From Eopsaltria australis (Eukaryota > Chordata > Aves > Passeriformes > Petroicidae): a stretch of DNA of 64,000 nucleotides. The DNA lies in contig JAVTVJ010000566.1 of the NCBI GenBank assembly GCA_034509425.1, forward strand, positions 2,125,646 through 2,189,645, in the 5' to 3' direction. A program made the position numbers and the translations under genes. The notes under the pieces are model-generated. The model saw nothing but the letters and a program-made list of their open reading frames with translations. It searched no databases and was not told the DNA's origin. Positions 9,546 to 20,803 of this stretch are shown here, piece by piece (the stretch's first letter is position 1; every line of letters starts with the position of its first letter).

Positions 9546-12500
9546 ACGTGTTGTTTTCTTACTTTTTCCCCTGACTTTTATGAAATTGGTTCTGTAACTG
9601 AGCATGGCAGGTCACTTTCTTTCCTTGGCAACCAGCACAGGACTGGACTGTGCACCTGTTTTGGAGCTGAGGAGGTGTCTGTGCCCAGTTTTCATCCCAG
9701 CACTTCTCTCCCAGTAACTTCCCCAGCACTGACGCCAAAGCTCACTATTGAACTGCATCCATGATAATTAATTCTAATTTTAGTGCCACCTCTTTCTGAC
9801 CACCAATAAATCCATGTTGCTTCATAACCCAGAGCTGGGATATGTTCCAGCAGTACAAAATTTGGCATTTTTAAACCAATTTCTGTACCTCCACCCCAGC
9901 TGTCAGTAACCTCAATATGTTTGGCAGATTAAAAAAAATCCACCTGTGTGCTTTAGGGTCAGGTACAGCCCTGGGGGATGGCAATTCCAGCAGCAATTCC
10001 CTGCCTGGAACTGCAGGAACTACAGCCCAGCAATGGTTTTTGGTATGGAAATGGCTCTCTGTGCAGGAGGAACACGAGCTGGGTGTCATCACAATGAGCT
10101 GGAATTCTGCAAGGGATCAGCCACTGGAAATGGCAATTCTGCTTCAAAAAAGCCACACTCACTGAAAATCCTTCAATGGCTCCTTTTGTGGCTTTTATAC
10201 CAAGACAGAATTTTAATTCTAATAGCTAAACACCCCTTCTTCTCTTCTTTTGGAGATCAGTAATACAGAAAGATTGTTTTATTAGCCTGCAGGCTGTTGT
10301 CCAACTATTCCTCAGACGTTTTCTAATCTAATTCTATTTCAAAGAGCTGCCAAAAATATGAATTTTATTTAATTCAAGTAGCAGATCTATGGATCCTAAA
10401 CGATGCCTTGCCCTGAATCCTTCTGTGATGACAGTGATTGCCTGCTGCTTTCATGGCAGGAAGCGCCCACCTGAAATTTGGGGTTATTCCTGAGGAAATT
10501 GGTACAGCTGGTGTCAGACCAAGCTGCCATGGTTTCAGCTTCCATAGCCTCAGGCACCTTCCAATTAGAGTCAGGCAGGGAAGACTTGCACTAATTTGAA
10601 ATACAAACCAATAAATAACTGGGGCTGAGTGGGGGAGCTCAGCCTACTTACAGCAGTGAGCATTGTCATGCTCAGCTCATCCAAAGGCTGCACAGCCCCG
10701 TGTCCCTGCCCTGAGGACAGCAGGGGGGTCCCAGCCTCTCCTGCTGCCCTGGGCCAGCTGGGATTCTCAGGGCAGAGGGATGATGCTGTGTGGTACCTCA
10801 AAGCAGAGGAATCTGGATAATACAGCAATAACACAAAGCACAGCAAAAGTGTAATTGTATTAAACACTTAAGACAGACTTAGGGCATGATACTTGTCCCA
10901 CTTACACACATTTCCAACCTAAGTCACTACTCTGGAAACAGAATTTTGATTGATCCCACTGAGGATTCTCTCCCTCTGATATCTATTCTGCAGCTCTCTA
11001 TGATATTTCAAACAAGTACTCAGAGCTGTTATATTTATACAAGAAAAGCTCAATTATTCATTGTGTTCAGTCCCTACCTTATCTACTTTGGTAAATGAAA
11101 CCCCAAAATATCTGACACTACAAACCCCTCCTTCTCTGAGCTGCACATTCCAGAGCAGCTGTTGAACTTGTCATGCTTGACACCCATCATGACGAACATG
11201 CAAATCCTTCTCTGTTTTGTCTTTTACATCCAAAAAAAATCGGCATGTGACAAGGCCAGGGGTGAGAAATGCTGCTGATAATTGGTACAGGATGTGCAAT
11301 GAGGGCTTTAGTTCAGTTTCCCACCCTGTGCTGCCCTGAGGAGATGACACAAACTGGCTGCTCAGTGTCCACACACTCCTAAGCTTGGGTCCAGCTCTGA
11401 GGATCTTCCTGGGGAGCTGAGATGTCCTGCTCCTCCCCAGGGCTCCTGGAAAAAGGGAATTTCACACAGATATTTTTCAGAGAGCTCTGGAATAGCCCCA
11501 GGGAGGAGACTCCAGCCCCTATCTGGGCTCTGTTCAGGGAAGAGCTCTGCCTCCCATGCAGGGGGAATTGCTGGGCTCAGTCCCTGCCTGTTCCTCTGGT
11601 GCCATTCCCACGTGCTGAGCTCTCCTGGCAGCATGAGGAGAACGTTGCCTTCAGTGTTGTAAAGAAAAGCCTTTGTTTCCAAAGTATAATCAAAATGGAA
11701 ACATTTGCAAATTAATAAATGCTCTAATTAATATGCTTTTAAATCACTGCACGCTGAGCTATTCTAAGCTTTGCATTTATGGGAGGTGGAAATCAAACCT
11801 TCATCTGCATCCTGCCACCACTGCATCACCCTCTCTCTGATTTAGCTGTTCATGGGGTAAAAACCTTCCTCTTGAACACCAGAGAAGGCATTTTCTTTGA
11901 ACCTCTTTGCAGCTTCTTGTAAACTGAAGAACATTCAATCCCTCCTGAGTGTTTTCTGAGAAGTAACAGCACTTCATGCCACGAGAGGGATGGAGGTGAG
12001 CAGGGTTAACAAATTGGGTGATGGAATAAAATTATCAGGGGCAGGTTTTGTCTCTGTCAAAAGAGATCTGATTCTTCTGCAAAAGCACAATAACTTCATT
12101 TGAAGCAGTTTATTTCAGACAAAACTTACCCAGATATGCTCGAGGTCTCCTTCTTCCCAAACTTCCTTTTTGCAAGTAAAAAGGGGTGAGGATGATGCTG
12201 GGCCACAGTTTTAGAAGTCTAAATTGAGGTAAATATTTCAATTTATGCTTCTTTTAGGCAAAGTTGCAGTTTGCAGTGTAACCTCTGCTCCCTATCCTTA
12301 CCGGGAGGAGATGTTCTGGCACAGGTCTTGAGGGGAAAAAAAGACAGATTTCTGTGAATTTGAGATTAAATACAGGTTTAGCAAAGAAAACTATACAGGA
12401 AGAGTCCTGGAGCAAGAGAGCTTCCAGAGCCAAGCACTTTTTTCCTAGGCTGGGACATGAGCATCCTGAACTGACACCAATCTCTGCTTCCCTGTGTGCC

Positions 12501-13267
12501 ATAAAGGATCCCAGAACCATTTCCCCAGATTCTTTCTCCCTGGTAAGAAGGGGAAAACCTCCCTCAGTGTTATAAATCCATGTATAGCAGTGTTTATAAA
12601 ATGTACAATGCACAGAGAGAGGTCCCACAGTGCTGATAGCAAAGGACTCACAGGATTGTTTTCAGGGATTATCTCAAAGAAAGCATTTTTAACAACATTC
12701 ACTTTCCCCTGGATGGAAATTCTCAGACAATTTCAGGCCAGTGGATCTTTGCTGAACCTTCACCAAGGGCTGGTTTATGCAGTGGACCATGCAGACAGGG
12801 AATGGCTCATCCCACTGCACTAAATCATCCTGGTTTTGAAATGAGCTGCAGAATTTGGGACTGCAGGACCAAGCAGGGTGAGGGTCTCAGCTTCGCAAGA
12901 GATTTGAACATGCACAGGAACTATGTGTTTGCATGAAATCTTCATGCACCCAATTTTGCAGCAAATATCCGTATTTTTGCCAGCATTGCTGAAAAGTAAA
13001 TAAATACTGTGACCACACTGTAATACCAGAGGCTTTAGATACTTCATGGCACAGCTGTGAGCTGACCCATTTTCAGGCCTCTAAAGCTAAAACCGCTTGG
13101 CAAAGAGGCAGAAATGTGTGCAGACATATCCTGCAGCAAAGAAACAGAGTGACCCTGGTAAAAAAAATATCTGAAAGCCAGGAGCACAGGCTGAGATGCA
13201 GCTCTGATGGCAGGGCACAAGTGGGCACAGCAGCACAGGTGTTGTGACAACAGGCAGCAAAGGTTCC

Positions 13268-13432
13268 TCACCTTGCTGGAGCTGCCCAGGGCAGGGGTGG
13301 AATCACTGTCCCTGCAAGTGTCCAAAGCCACGGGGATGTGGCACCTGGGGACAAGGGACAGTGGTGGCCTTGGCAGTGCTGGGGGAATGGTTGAACTCAA
13401 TCCTAGAATCATTAAGGTCCTCTGTGATTCTG
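13268..13432 (+). mobile_element. CR1 LINE fragment, 3' end (diverged)
   Basis: The order of words matches the CR1 3' UTR: 'gagctgcccagggcagggg', 'tcactgtccctgcaagtgtcc', 'gatgtggcacctggggac', 'ttggcagtgctgggggaatgg', and an 'attaaggtcc...gtgattctg' end. This is a different CR1 subfamily pattern from the 3.02-kb copy. It is well diverged and 5'-truncated. Confidence 0.8.
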
Positions 13433-13723
13433 CTTTTCCTGTAGCTTGGGTTTTCTTTGACGCCTGCTTTTTTAATTCAAGATAATCCATGCCACTGCAC
13501 CAATCCACTTCCCTTTCCCTGGGGTTCAGTGCTGGAAACTGAAATCCCAGCAACTCCAAGCCAGTCCTTCCTGCTGGATGACATCAGGGTCCTTGGCCTT
13601 GCAAAAATGCAAAATTCCTGGGCCAAGGAGCTTCAGCTGCAACATGAAAAACACACTGTGAACAGAATTCCCTTGTGGAGCTGTCCCACTTGTTTGAAGC
13701 CAAGATAAAATTTCCATTGGTTT

Positions 13724-13786
13724 GTGGAGGGCCAGGGGTTGAACAGGATGATCCTTGTGGGTCCCTTCCAATTCAGGATATTCTGT

Positions 13787-13788
<2 letters not shown>
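13724..13788 (+). mobile_element. CR1 LINE 3' tail fragment
   Basis: The sequence 'ttgaacaggatgatccttg' followed by 'tgggtcccttccaattcagg' and 'atattctgtga' is the last ~60 bp of a CR1 element. The 3' end runs without a gap into the GATA microsatellite. Confidence 0.85.

Positions 13789-13836
<48 letters not shown>
13787..13836 (+). repeat. GATA tetranucleotide microsatellite
   Basis: About twelve perfect GATA units follow directly on the CR1 tail 'attctgtga'. The location suggests that the array grew from the CR1 3' terminal repeat. Arrays of this length are normally polymorphic. Confidence 0.95.
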
Positions 13837-16800
13837 CTGATTTAATGCCCAGTGAAGAATCATCAATGGTGAATAATCTGAGCCATCATGATTAAAGCAT
13901 CTGCTGCAGCTGGACACCAGGATGGCCCCAGGACTCAGCCCGTGGGAAGCAGGATCCTCGTCCCAGGCTGGACAGCTCCAGGTGCTGACAGCCCGGCCCC
14001 AGCCCAGGAGCAGCTCTGCTGATCCCGAGTCCCACGGGGCCAGCCCTCATCCCTCCCCCTGCTGGATTCAGTTCACTGAGCTCTTCCTCCTGCACACATT
14101 TAATCCATTAAGAGATTAAGTCTAATGACTCTGCCTGATCTGGTCTCTTTCATTACCAAAGCTGGGAATTGATGAACAGGAATCTCTGCCACCATCACGG
14201 CGTGCTCTGCCAGGGGAGCTGATCCCAGCACAGGAACCACGGGCAGCTCCTCGGAAAGCAGACCCAGGAGTGGTGTAACTCAGCCAGAGCCTCTCACCTG
14301 CTCTGTGCACAGGTACCACAAATCATCAGAACAACACAGACTGATTGAGTGGCTCCCTCAGGCTCCACTGAGCATCACCGAGCCACAGCCCAGGGAAACC
14401 ACACCAGGGACATGAAATATTCCTTCCTGTTCCCTCTTGGGAAGACGAAATATTCCTCATGGATTTCACCAAGGAAGCAGCTGCCCTTCCTTCCCCAGTT
14501 GTTCCCATTTGGAGAGGGCTGCCAGCACAACCAGGCTGAGAGGAGACCCCTCCTCTAAGGAGCTTTATCAGAGAGCAGCAGCACTGAAAGGGCTCTTGGA
14601 AAAAGGGCTTTTCAGAGGAATTGCGAGGATGCAGGTGGCAGAGGTGTCCATCACACAGCTCTCTGCCAACAAAGAGAAGGCCATTCCAACCTCAGCACAT
14701 TCCCAGGAGCCAAGGGTTTGGTCACCAGTGGGAATTGCCGGTGAGACACCCACAAAATGCAGCCTGGGAAAGGGGATGCAGCTTTTAGGTGTAAACCAGG
14801 AAAAACCCAAGAGCTGCATCTTCCTCTTTGAGCAAAATGGAGAGGGGAGAGTTTGAAGTCCCTCAGAGCTAAGGCAGCAGTTTTTAAGGCTAAACCATCA
14901 CAGTGACAGCCCCTGTGCCCACATCCAGCCTCAAATCCTCCTGGCACAGGGAAGTAAAAGCCCTGGAAGCAGCAGAGACGCAGCAGCTCCTGCCCTGTCC
15001 TGAGACACTCAGCTTGACACAACACTGAGGGAATCCCTTTCCATCCTGCAGCAACTCCAACTCCTTATCCCCATTTTCACACAGAAACTCTCCCATCAGG
15101 AGCACGATGCCAGGAAAGCTCTTCCACACATCCCTCGATGGGAGGGAGCATTCCTTGGAAATCAGATTGCTGCTGTTTGTTCTGCTCTACCACCAGTGGC
15201 TCACTTGTATCTCAGAGAGACAAATATTTTGCTCCAACCTCAAGGTTTTTCTCAGCAGCCCTTCACAAACAGCTCAGACCCCAGCAGGGCTGGCTGGTCC
15301 TTGAACACAAACCCTCATCCCAGCCAGCTGACCCAAGGAGGCACTGATCTCACAGCACCACGTGCATTTTCCTCACAGATCACACCAGGAATGCAGGAGT
15401 TCCCTGGAATCACAGCCCCACTTCTGCCTCACACAAAGGGAAGCACCATTGCCCAAACTTGATACATTGAAATGTTAATTTTGAATATTAATATATTATA
15501 TTTTGAATATAAATTTGAATATTCTCCTGAAAAGGAGAAGATCCGAGGCTTTACCTGGACTATGACCAGTGTTGCTGTTAATACTTCTCAGAGGAGCCCA
15601 AAACATATCCAGGTGATCCCTGTGGCTTCCTACAGTCTCAGAACATCTGAATGAATCTCACTCCCCTTGGCAGCAATCTCAAAATCACATCCAGGCAGAG
15701 GAGCATCAGTGTTTAGCAGAGTGGCCACATCCTGGTCCCAGTGGCTCAGGAATTGCTTCTATGAAAGCAGAACTAATTTAAGCCTGATTTTATTTAGACA
15801 GATGTGGCAATGTCCGTGCAAGCCCACAAAGCTGATCCTACCAAACAGTGGCAAAATTGCAAATGAACATCTCTAATTTAATACAATCACTCAATCAAAC
15901 AATCCTCACTCACTAAGGGAAATATCCTGGCTGCTTTCTCCATCCCAAGGCTTCCATTTCCCAGCACTACAGATTGCTGCATCCAGAGGGAGGAATGTTT
16001 TCCTTAGTGCAGTGATAGACTCTCTACAAAGCCACGTTCACAGTGCTCAGGGGCTCTGAGAAAACACAGGAAGATGTCACAGAGACAGGAGAAACACAAT
16101 TTTTCCCCAACAACACCTGGAATATTTCTCAACAGCAAAACTTGAACTTTCCCTTGTATTTTAACTGTCTGTGAATATGTAACAAAAAGCACTAATGGGA
16201 AAATTTCACTGATGTTTTTCTTTTTTCTTTTAATCCTTAGGTTGCAACAGCAAGAAAAAACTAAATATTAAATTCTTTTCTTTGTTTTGCCTTAGTTGAA
16301 GGATGGGAGAGAGGGAGAGTCCTCCCTGTAACATTCCAGCTTACTGCAAAGCTAATCCCAGTTATAAGCAGCAGGCAGATGAGGCTGCACGTTGCTCCTT
16401 AGAGATTTTTGCTGTATTTGCTATCAGCCAAAACCAATGAAAAATATTCTGCTGCCTTGCAGGAGTTTGGTATCCAAATGGTTTTCTTCACCCAAAAACT
16501 ACCCTACTGATTTTTTTGCATCGGGGTTTAGATTGCTGGGGTTTTGTCTGCCCACTTTTTCAGCCTCAAAATCAACCTTTCAATGTCTTGAGTTTGGGCA
16601 GTGGTGCACTGGACTAAGGAAAAGCAGTGACACTGAAGGACTCCAAACCCCTGTAATCTTAAAATGCCTCATTCCCAGTGCCAGAGCTTCTCAAAATCCT
16701 TCAGAACCTCTGAGCTCCTACTCGGGATGGATAGAGGATTTATGACAGTGGGATTTACAGCCCTTGGCTCCTGGATATCAGGACATTTATTCACCATAAG

Positions 16801-18210
16801 AGAAATTTAGGAGCTGCTCAGCACCCGACAGTGGCAGCACAGAACAACTGAAGAGAATTAAAGACAATTTCTGTATTTAATTAAGAACCATCCAGGCAGT
16901 TGAGAATTTCAGAGTACCAGAAGATCAATGGTGAATTTTGGATCTCGTTCTCTGCAAAGAACAACGTGGCCTTTGCAAAGAGAAGAAATAGTTAAATTTA
17001 ATATAGAAGAGAAAAAGATGGCTTTTTCATGATTTCTTCATTCAGTCCCAAGAATTATCAATTTTATATAGTTATAGGAACATTATTTTTGTGTATTAAG
17101 ATTGAGTTACACAGAAATAAAATCCATTTTTCACAGGAGAAGCAACAAAAGCCAGATCCTGCTGAACCCTACACAGGGTTTTTCCCTGCCTACCTCTAAA
17201 TACATCTCCATAAAACCTTCACCTTTGCTGCTTTTACAACCAACTTCTCTCAGTCACATCCTTCACATTCTCAGCTGAACAACAGCAGCTTCCAGGGCTG
17301 CTGGGTCATTCTGCACAACCTTCCCCGTGGCTGGATGTGAGACAGGGAAATAATCTGGCTGCAGAGTCTCTCACTTGCTGGAGTCCTGAAGCCCATTAAA
17401 GCCGTGTCTCGGGGAGGGAGAACGTTCTCTGCAGAATTCCTCAAAACTCAGAGCAGTTTCTGTGTTGTACCATTAAAATCTGTATTATTATAAAGGTCAA
17501 GCCTCATTTTAATGCCATGAGCAGGTGGTAAGGTTCACGTTGTGCTCCACACACAGCAGGTCCCTCATTAACACCCCAGCACCCCTCAGCCCTGTGCTAA
17601 CAAGCCCAGCCTGGAGCATTCACTATGGCTGGAACAGCTTTTCAAGCACGTGCCCCAAAACTGTACATGAAATATTCTCACTATGCACTGGTTCATTAAA
17701 GAAAAATAACTGCACTGGTGCCACCATTCAACATCACTGAGTTAATTTTCTGTGGGGTTTTTTTAGATTTAGAGACCACTGTTCCTCCTAATGTGCCTGA
17801 ACGTGAGAAATAGTGCTGCAGCAGCTGAAACCTCAACACATAAATACAAACTGTTTGCCTTAAATATGTACTTAGGTTGTTTTCTAGACAATTAAACTTT
17901 TCTGAGGAAAGTATCAGCTGAAGAGAGCAAATATTTGAGTGATGTTCAGTGCAAAAAAATGATGACTAATGGGACAGAATGGTGTAATTTGCAGAGTTGT
18001 ACTTTATAATCATCATTTTGAGCAGAGCAGGGAACAGTGCTGCAAACCACAGGGTACAAACCCAGCATTGCTGCAATCAGCTCCTGCTCCTTCACTGAGA
18101 TTCTGGAGCCAACAAGTTTTTAATTTATTCTGCCTATTTGAAAAAAAACCCCACAAAACAACAAAACATATTTCTTATAAGTGCTGTTGTAGGATTTTTA
18201 GCCATAAATG
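13837..18210. other. Unique non-coding stretch
   Basis: No gene or identifiable repeat. A short very AT-rich patch lies at 15471-15530, made of repeated 'gaatat' and 'attaat' words. Open frames at 14122-15130 overlap on both strands and have no recognisable domains. Confidence 0.5.
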
Positions 18211-18391
18211 CACCCCTCACAGGGTGGGGAGGCCCTGGTAGATTCTCAGAGCAGCTGTGGCTGCTCCTGGATCCCTGGCAGTGCCCAAGGCCAGGTTGGA
18301 CATTGGGGCTTGGAGCAGCCTGGGACAGTGGGAGGTGTCCCTGGGGTGGCACTGGATGGGCTTTGAGGTCCTTCCCACCCAAACCATTCCA
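18211..18391 (+). mobile_element. CR1 LINE fragment, 3' end
   Basis: From 'cacccctcacagggtgggg' through 'ggatccctggcagtgcccaa', 'gcctgggacagtgggagg', 'gatgggctttgaggtccttc' and 'cacccaaaccattcc', this follows the avian CR1 3' UTR. A small deletion removes the usual 'gcccatggca' segment after 'gtgtccctg'. Confidence 0.92.
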
Positions 18392-19002
18392 TGGACGCTG
18401 CCTCCAGCTCTTCCTGCCTCTCTGTCCTGGTTTTTAGCTGGCTTTGGCACAGTCCCCGTGGGAGATGAACCATTTCCAGTGTCAGAACACACTCCCACAG
18501 CTCTGGAGCTGGGAGCAGCCCCCACACCCCTTGGCTTTCCCCTGCCCTGGGAGCTGCCACACCACCCATCCTCAAAGAGCAAATCCCAGGGGGTCCAAAA
18601 TGTGTCATGAGATCTGTTCTGAGATGTGACATCTTCACAAAGAGCTGACACCGCCCCGAGCAGGATGGAGAACACCCCTGGGAGGAGCTTTGCTGCCAGG
18701 GACAGGGCAGCACTGAGGGGAGCTCCTGAGCTGCCCTTCACTGCTGGGAAAGGCTGATTCTCATCCTGTGGGGTGTCCCTGCCTCACACACAAACCCTGC
18801 AAGGCTGCTGGAGCTTTCCAGCGATGCCTTCCTGGGGCTCAGCCCCTTTCCAGAGGCACCCTGGAACCGCAGGACTCAGGAAGCACACGGCTGAAGGGGC
18901 ATTTCTTCCCCTTCCCAGGGGTCTTTATCAGGGTCCCATCCATGAGCATCCTCCCCGTGACCATGGGAAGTGACAGCCCAGCCCTCAGTCTGGTGTAAAT
19001 CC
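18392..19002. other. Unique GC-rich non-coding stretch
   Basis: The GC-rich sequence gives overlapping open frames on both strands (a 174-codon and a 155-codon frame on the minus strand run into the CR1 fragment). None has a recognisable domain, and part of each is translated CR1, so I do not call a gene. Confidence 0.5.
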
Positions 19003-19875
19003 CTTTTGGATTAAAAAATTAGGATTTCTTGAGGATAAAAATGGGAATTTTTGGGATGAAACTTCCCACCTTGCTCCACGTCAGCCTCAGTGCTGAGCTG
19101 GCCTTGGCTGGGCTGGATCCTGGGATTTGGGGTGGGATTGGGATTTTTTGGATAAAATTGGGCATTTCTTACCCAAAAATTGGGACTTTTTTGGAATAAA
19201 AACTGGGATATTTTGGATAAAGATATGAATTTTGGAGGATAAAAATTAGGATTTTTTTTTTTTTTAGGACAAAAACTGGGATTTTTTTTTTGGAATAAAA
19301 ACTGGGATATTTTGGGATAAAACCAGGAATTGTTGGGATGCAAACTCCCACCTTGCTCCACATTGGCCTTGGTGCTGAGCTGGGCCTTGGCTGAGACAGA
19401 TCCTGGGATTGGGAGTGGGATTGGGGTTTTTTTGGATAAAATGGGCTTTTTGTGGGATGAAAATTGGGATTTTTTGGGATAAAAATAAGAATTTTGGGGG
19501 ATAAAAATTAGGATTTTTTTAAGGACAAAAACTGGGATTTTTTTGGGATAGAAATGGGGATTTTTAGGGATAAAACCTAGGAATTTTTGGGATGCAAATT
19601 CCCACCTTCCTCCACGTTGGCCTCGGTGCTGAGCTGGGCCTTGGCTGGGCTGAATCCTGGGACTGGGGGTGGGATTGGGATTTTTTTGGATAAAATTGGG
19701 CATTTTATGGGATGAAAACTGGGATATTTTGGGATAAAAACTGGGATATTTTGGGATTAAAAAAAAGAATTTTGAGGGATAAAAATTAGGATTTTTTTAG
19801 GACAAAAACTGGAATTTTTGGGGGATAAAAATGGGGATTTTTGGGGATAAAACCTGGGTCTTTTGGGATGAAAAT
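19003..19875 (+). repeat. Multi-level satellite of GGGATTTTTGGGATAAAA type
   Basis: The base unit is roughly 25-30 bp on the theme 'gggattttttgggataaaa', repeated with variation over about 870 bp. Superimposed on it is a larger unit: a C-containing stretch beginning 'cccaccttgctcc' and running through 'gctgagctggccttggctg' recurs at 19065, 19347 and 19601 (spacings about 282 and 254 bp). Outside those stretches the + strand has almost no C. A 230-codon minus-strand open frame (19011-19703) exists only because the repeat lacks stop codons in that frame. Confidence 0.92.
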
Positions 19876-20600
19876 CAGTGATTGAGCAGAGGTCACGGAC
19901 TTCACACAAGATGATGTTATGCAAAGACATTTATTGCGCAGTGAAATATACTAGATATACTTTATATATAGATTTATACTTTATATACCATCACATATAC
20001 CTGAGTGGGGCACATCAAACCCCAGTGCCCCAATGGGATTGTACAAAACTGAACAGGAACAGGAGCAATTTGTGGTGCCAGGCTGCAAACAGCAAAAAGA
20101 GCCTTTAAAACACCCCTTCCCCCCCACCAGGTGAAGAATCCCTCACTCAGGCAGGCAGCAGGCTGCTCATGCATCATTTAGGAGCCTCATCCAGTTTCCA
20201 GCAAATCAATGAGAAATTCTCCTCCAAACCCTAATGTCAGGTGAGTGGTGCCACTGGTGCTGGGGGCAGGAGGAGCCTGCCAAGGTGAGCTGAGCCACAC
20301 ATTTAAAGCAAAAGCAGCAAAAACTAAAAATTAAACCAAATAATTCTATAGAATAAACAGAAAAAGTGCTTCCTAGCATTATAGTTTTGTGTTTCGAGTG
20401 ACTGAGGGGTTTTTTATAACATTGCAGGACTTCTGGAGAGCAGCAGTGGCACAGCTGAGTGGGGATGCTCAGTGCAGAGATGCTGCTGGCACAGGGCTGA
20501 GAATCTCCAGGGAATCTGGCAAAAAGGCAAAGATGCTTGTGCCACCCAGATCACACCAGGCTCAGCCTCAGCCATCAGGGTTTTGCTGCTTTTTCGAATT
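19876..20600. other. Unique non-coding stretch between two repeat blocks
   Basis: A short AT-rich patch (19948-20000, 'tatactttatata' words) lies at the left. Otherwise nothing is recognisable. Confidence 0.5.
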
Positions 20601-20803
20601 AAAAACAAATGAACAAAACCAAATGAACAAACAAACAGAACCCCCCAAACAAACAAAACCCCAAAAAACAAACAAAATCCCAAAAAATGAACAAAAACCC
20701 CCAAAAAACCAACCAACAAAAAACCAACCAACCAACCAACCAACCAACCAAAAAAACAAAACAAAACAAAAAAAACCAAAAAAACCCCCAAAACCCTCAA
20801 AAC
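20601..20803 (+). repeat. C/A-rich low-complexity block with (CCAA)n core
   Basis: About 200 bp are almost wholly A and C on the + strand. They are built of 'caaa', 'ccccaaaa' and, in the middle (about 20710-20750), an 'accaaccaacc' tetranucleotide run. On the minus strand this reads as a long G/T-rich tract and gives spurious F/W/G/L/V-rich open frames of 131 and 63 codons. Confidence 0.95.

Larger units (their letters stand above)
7346..13267. other. Unique non-coding stretch
   Basis: Nearly 6 kb hold no gene, CR1 fragment or RNA that I can recognise. The ORFs are short and overlap in several frames. Minor structures are a 13-bp inverted repeat (8558-8570 and 8679-8691) and a poly-T run at 9523-9545, listed separately. 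The 8.2-9.3 kb and 11.3-11.7 kb parts are somewhat GC-richer, which produces the overlapping 90-100-codon frames there. Confidence 0.5.

Noticed and set aside
19011..19703. 230-codon minus-strand frame with N, P, K, F and Y repeats as a coding gene
   Set aside because: The frame lies wholly in the satellite and mirrors its unit. No non-repeat coding portion exists.
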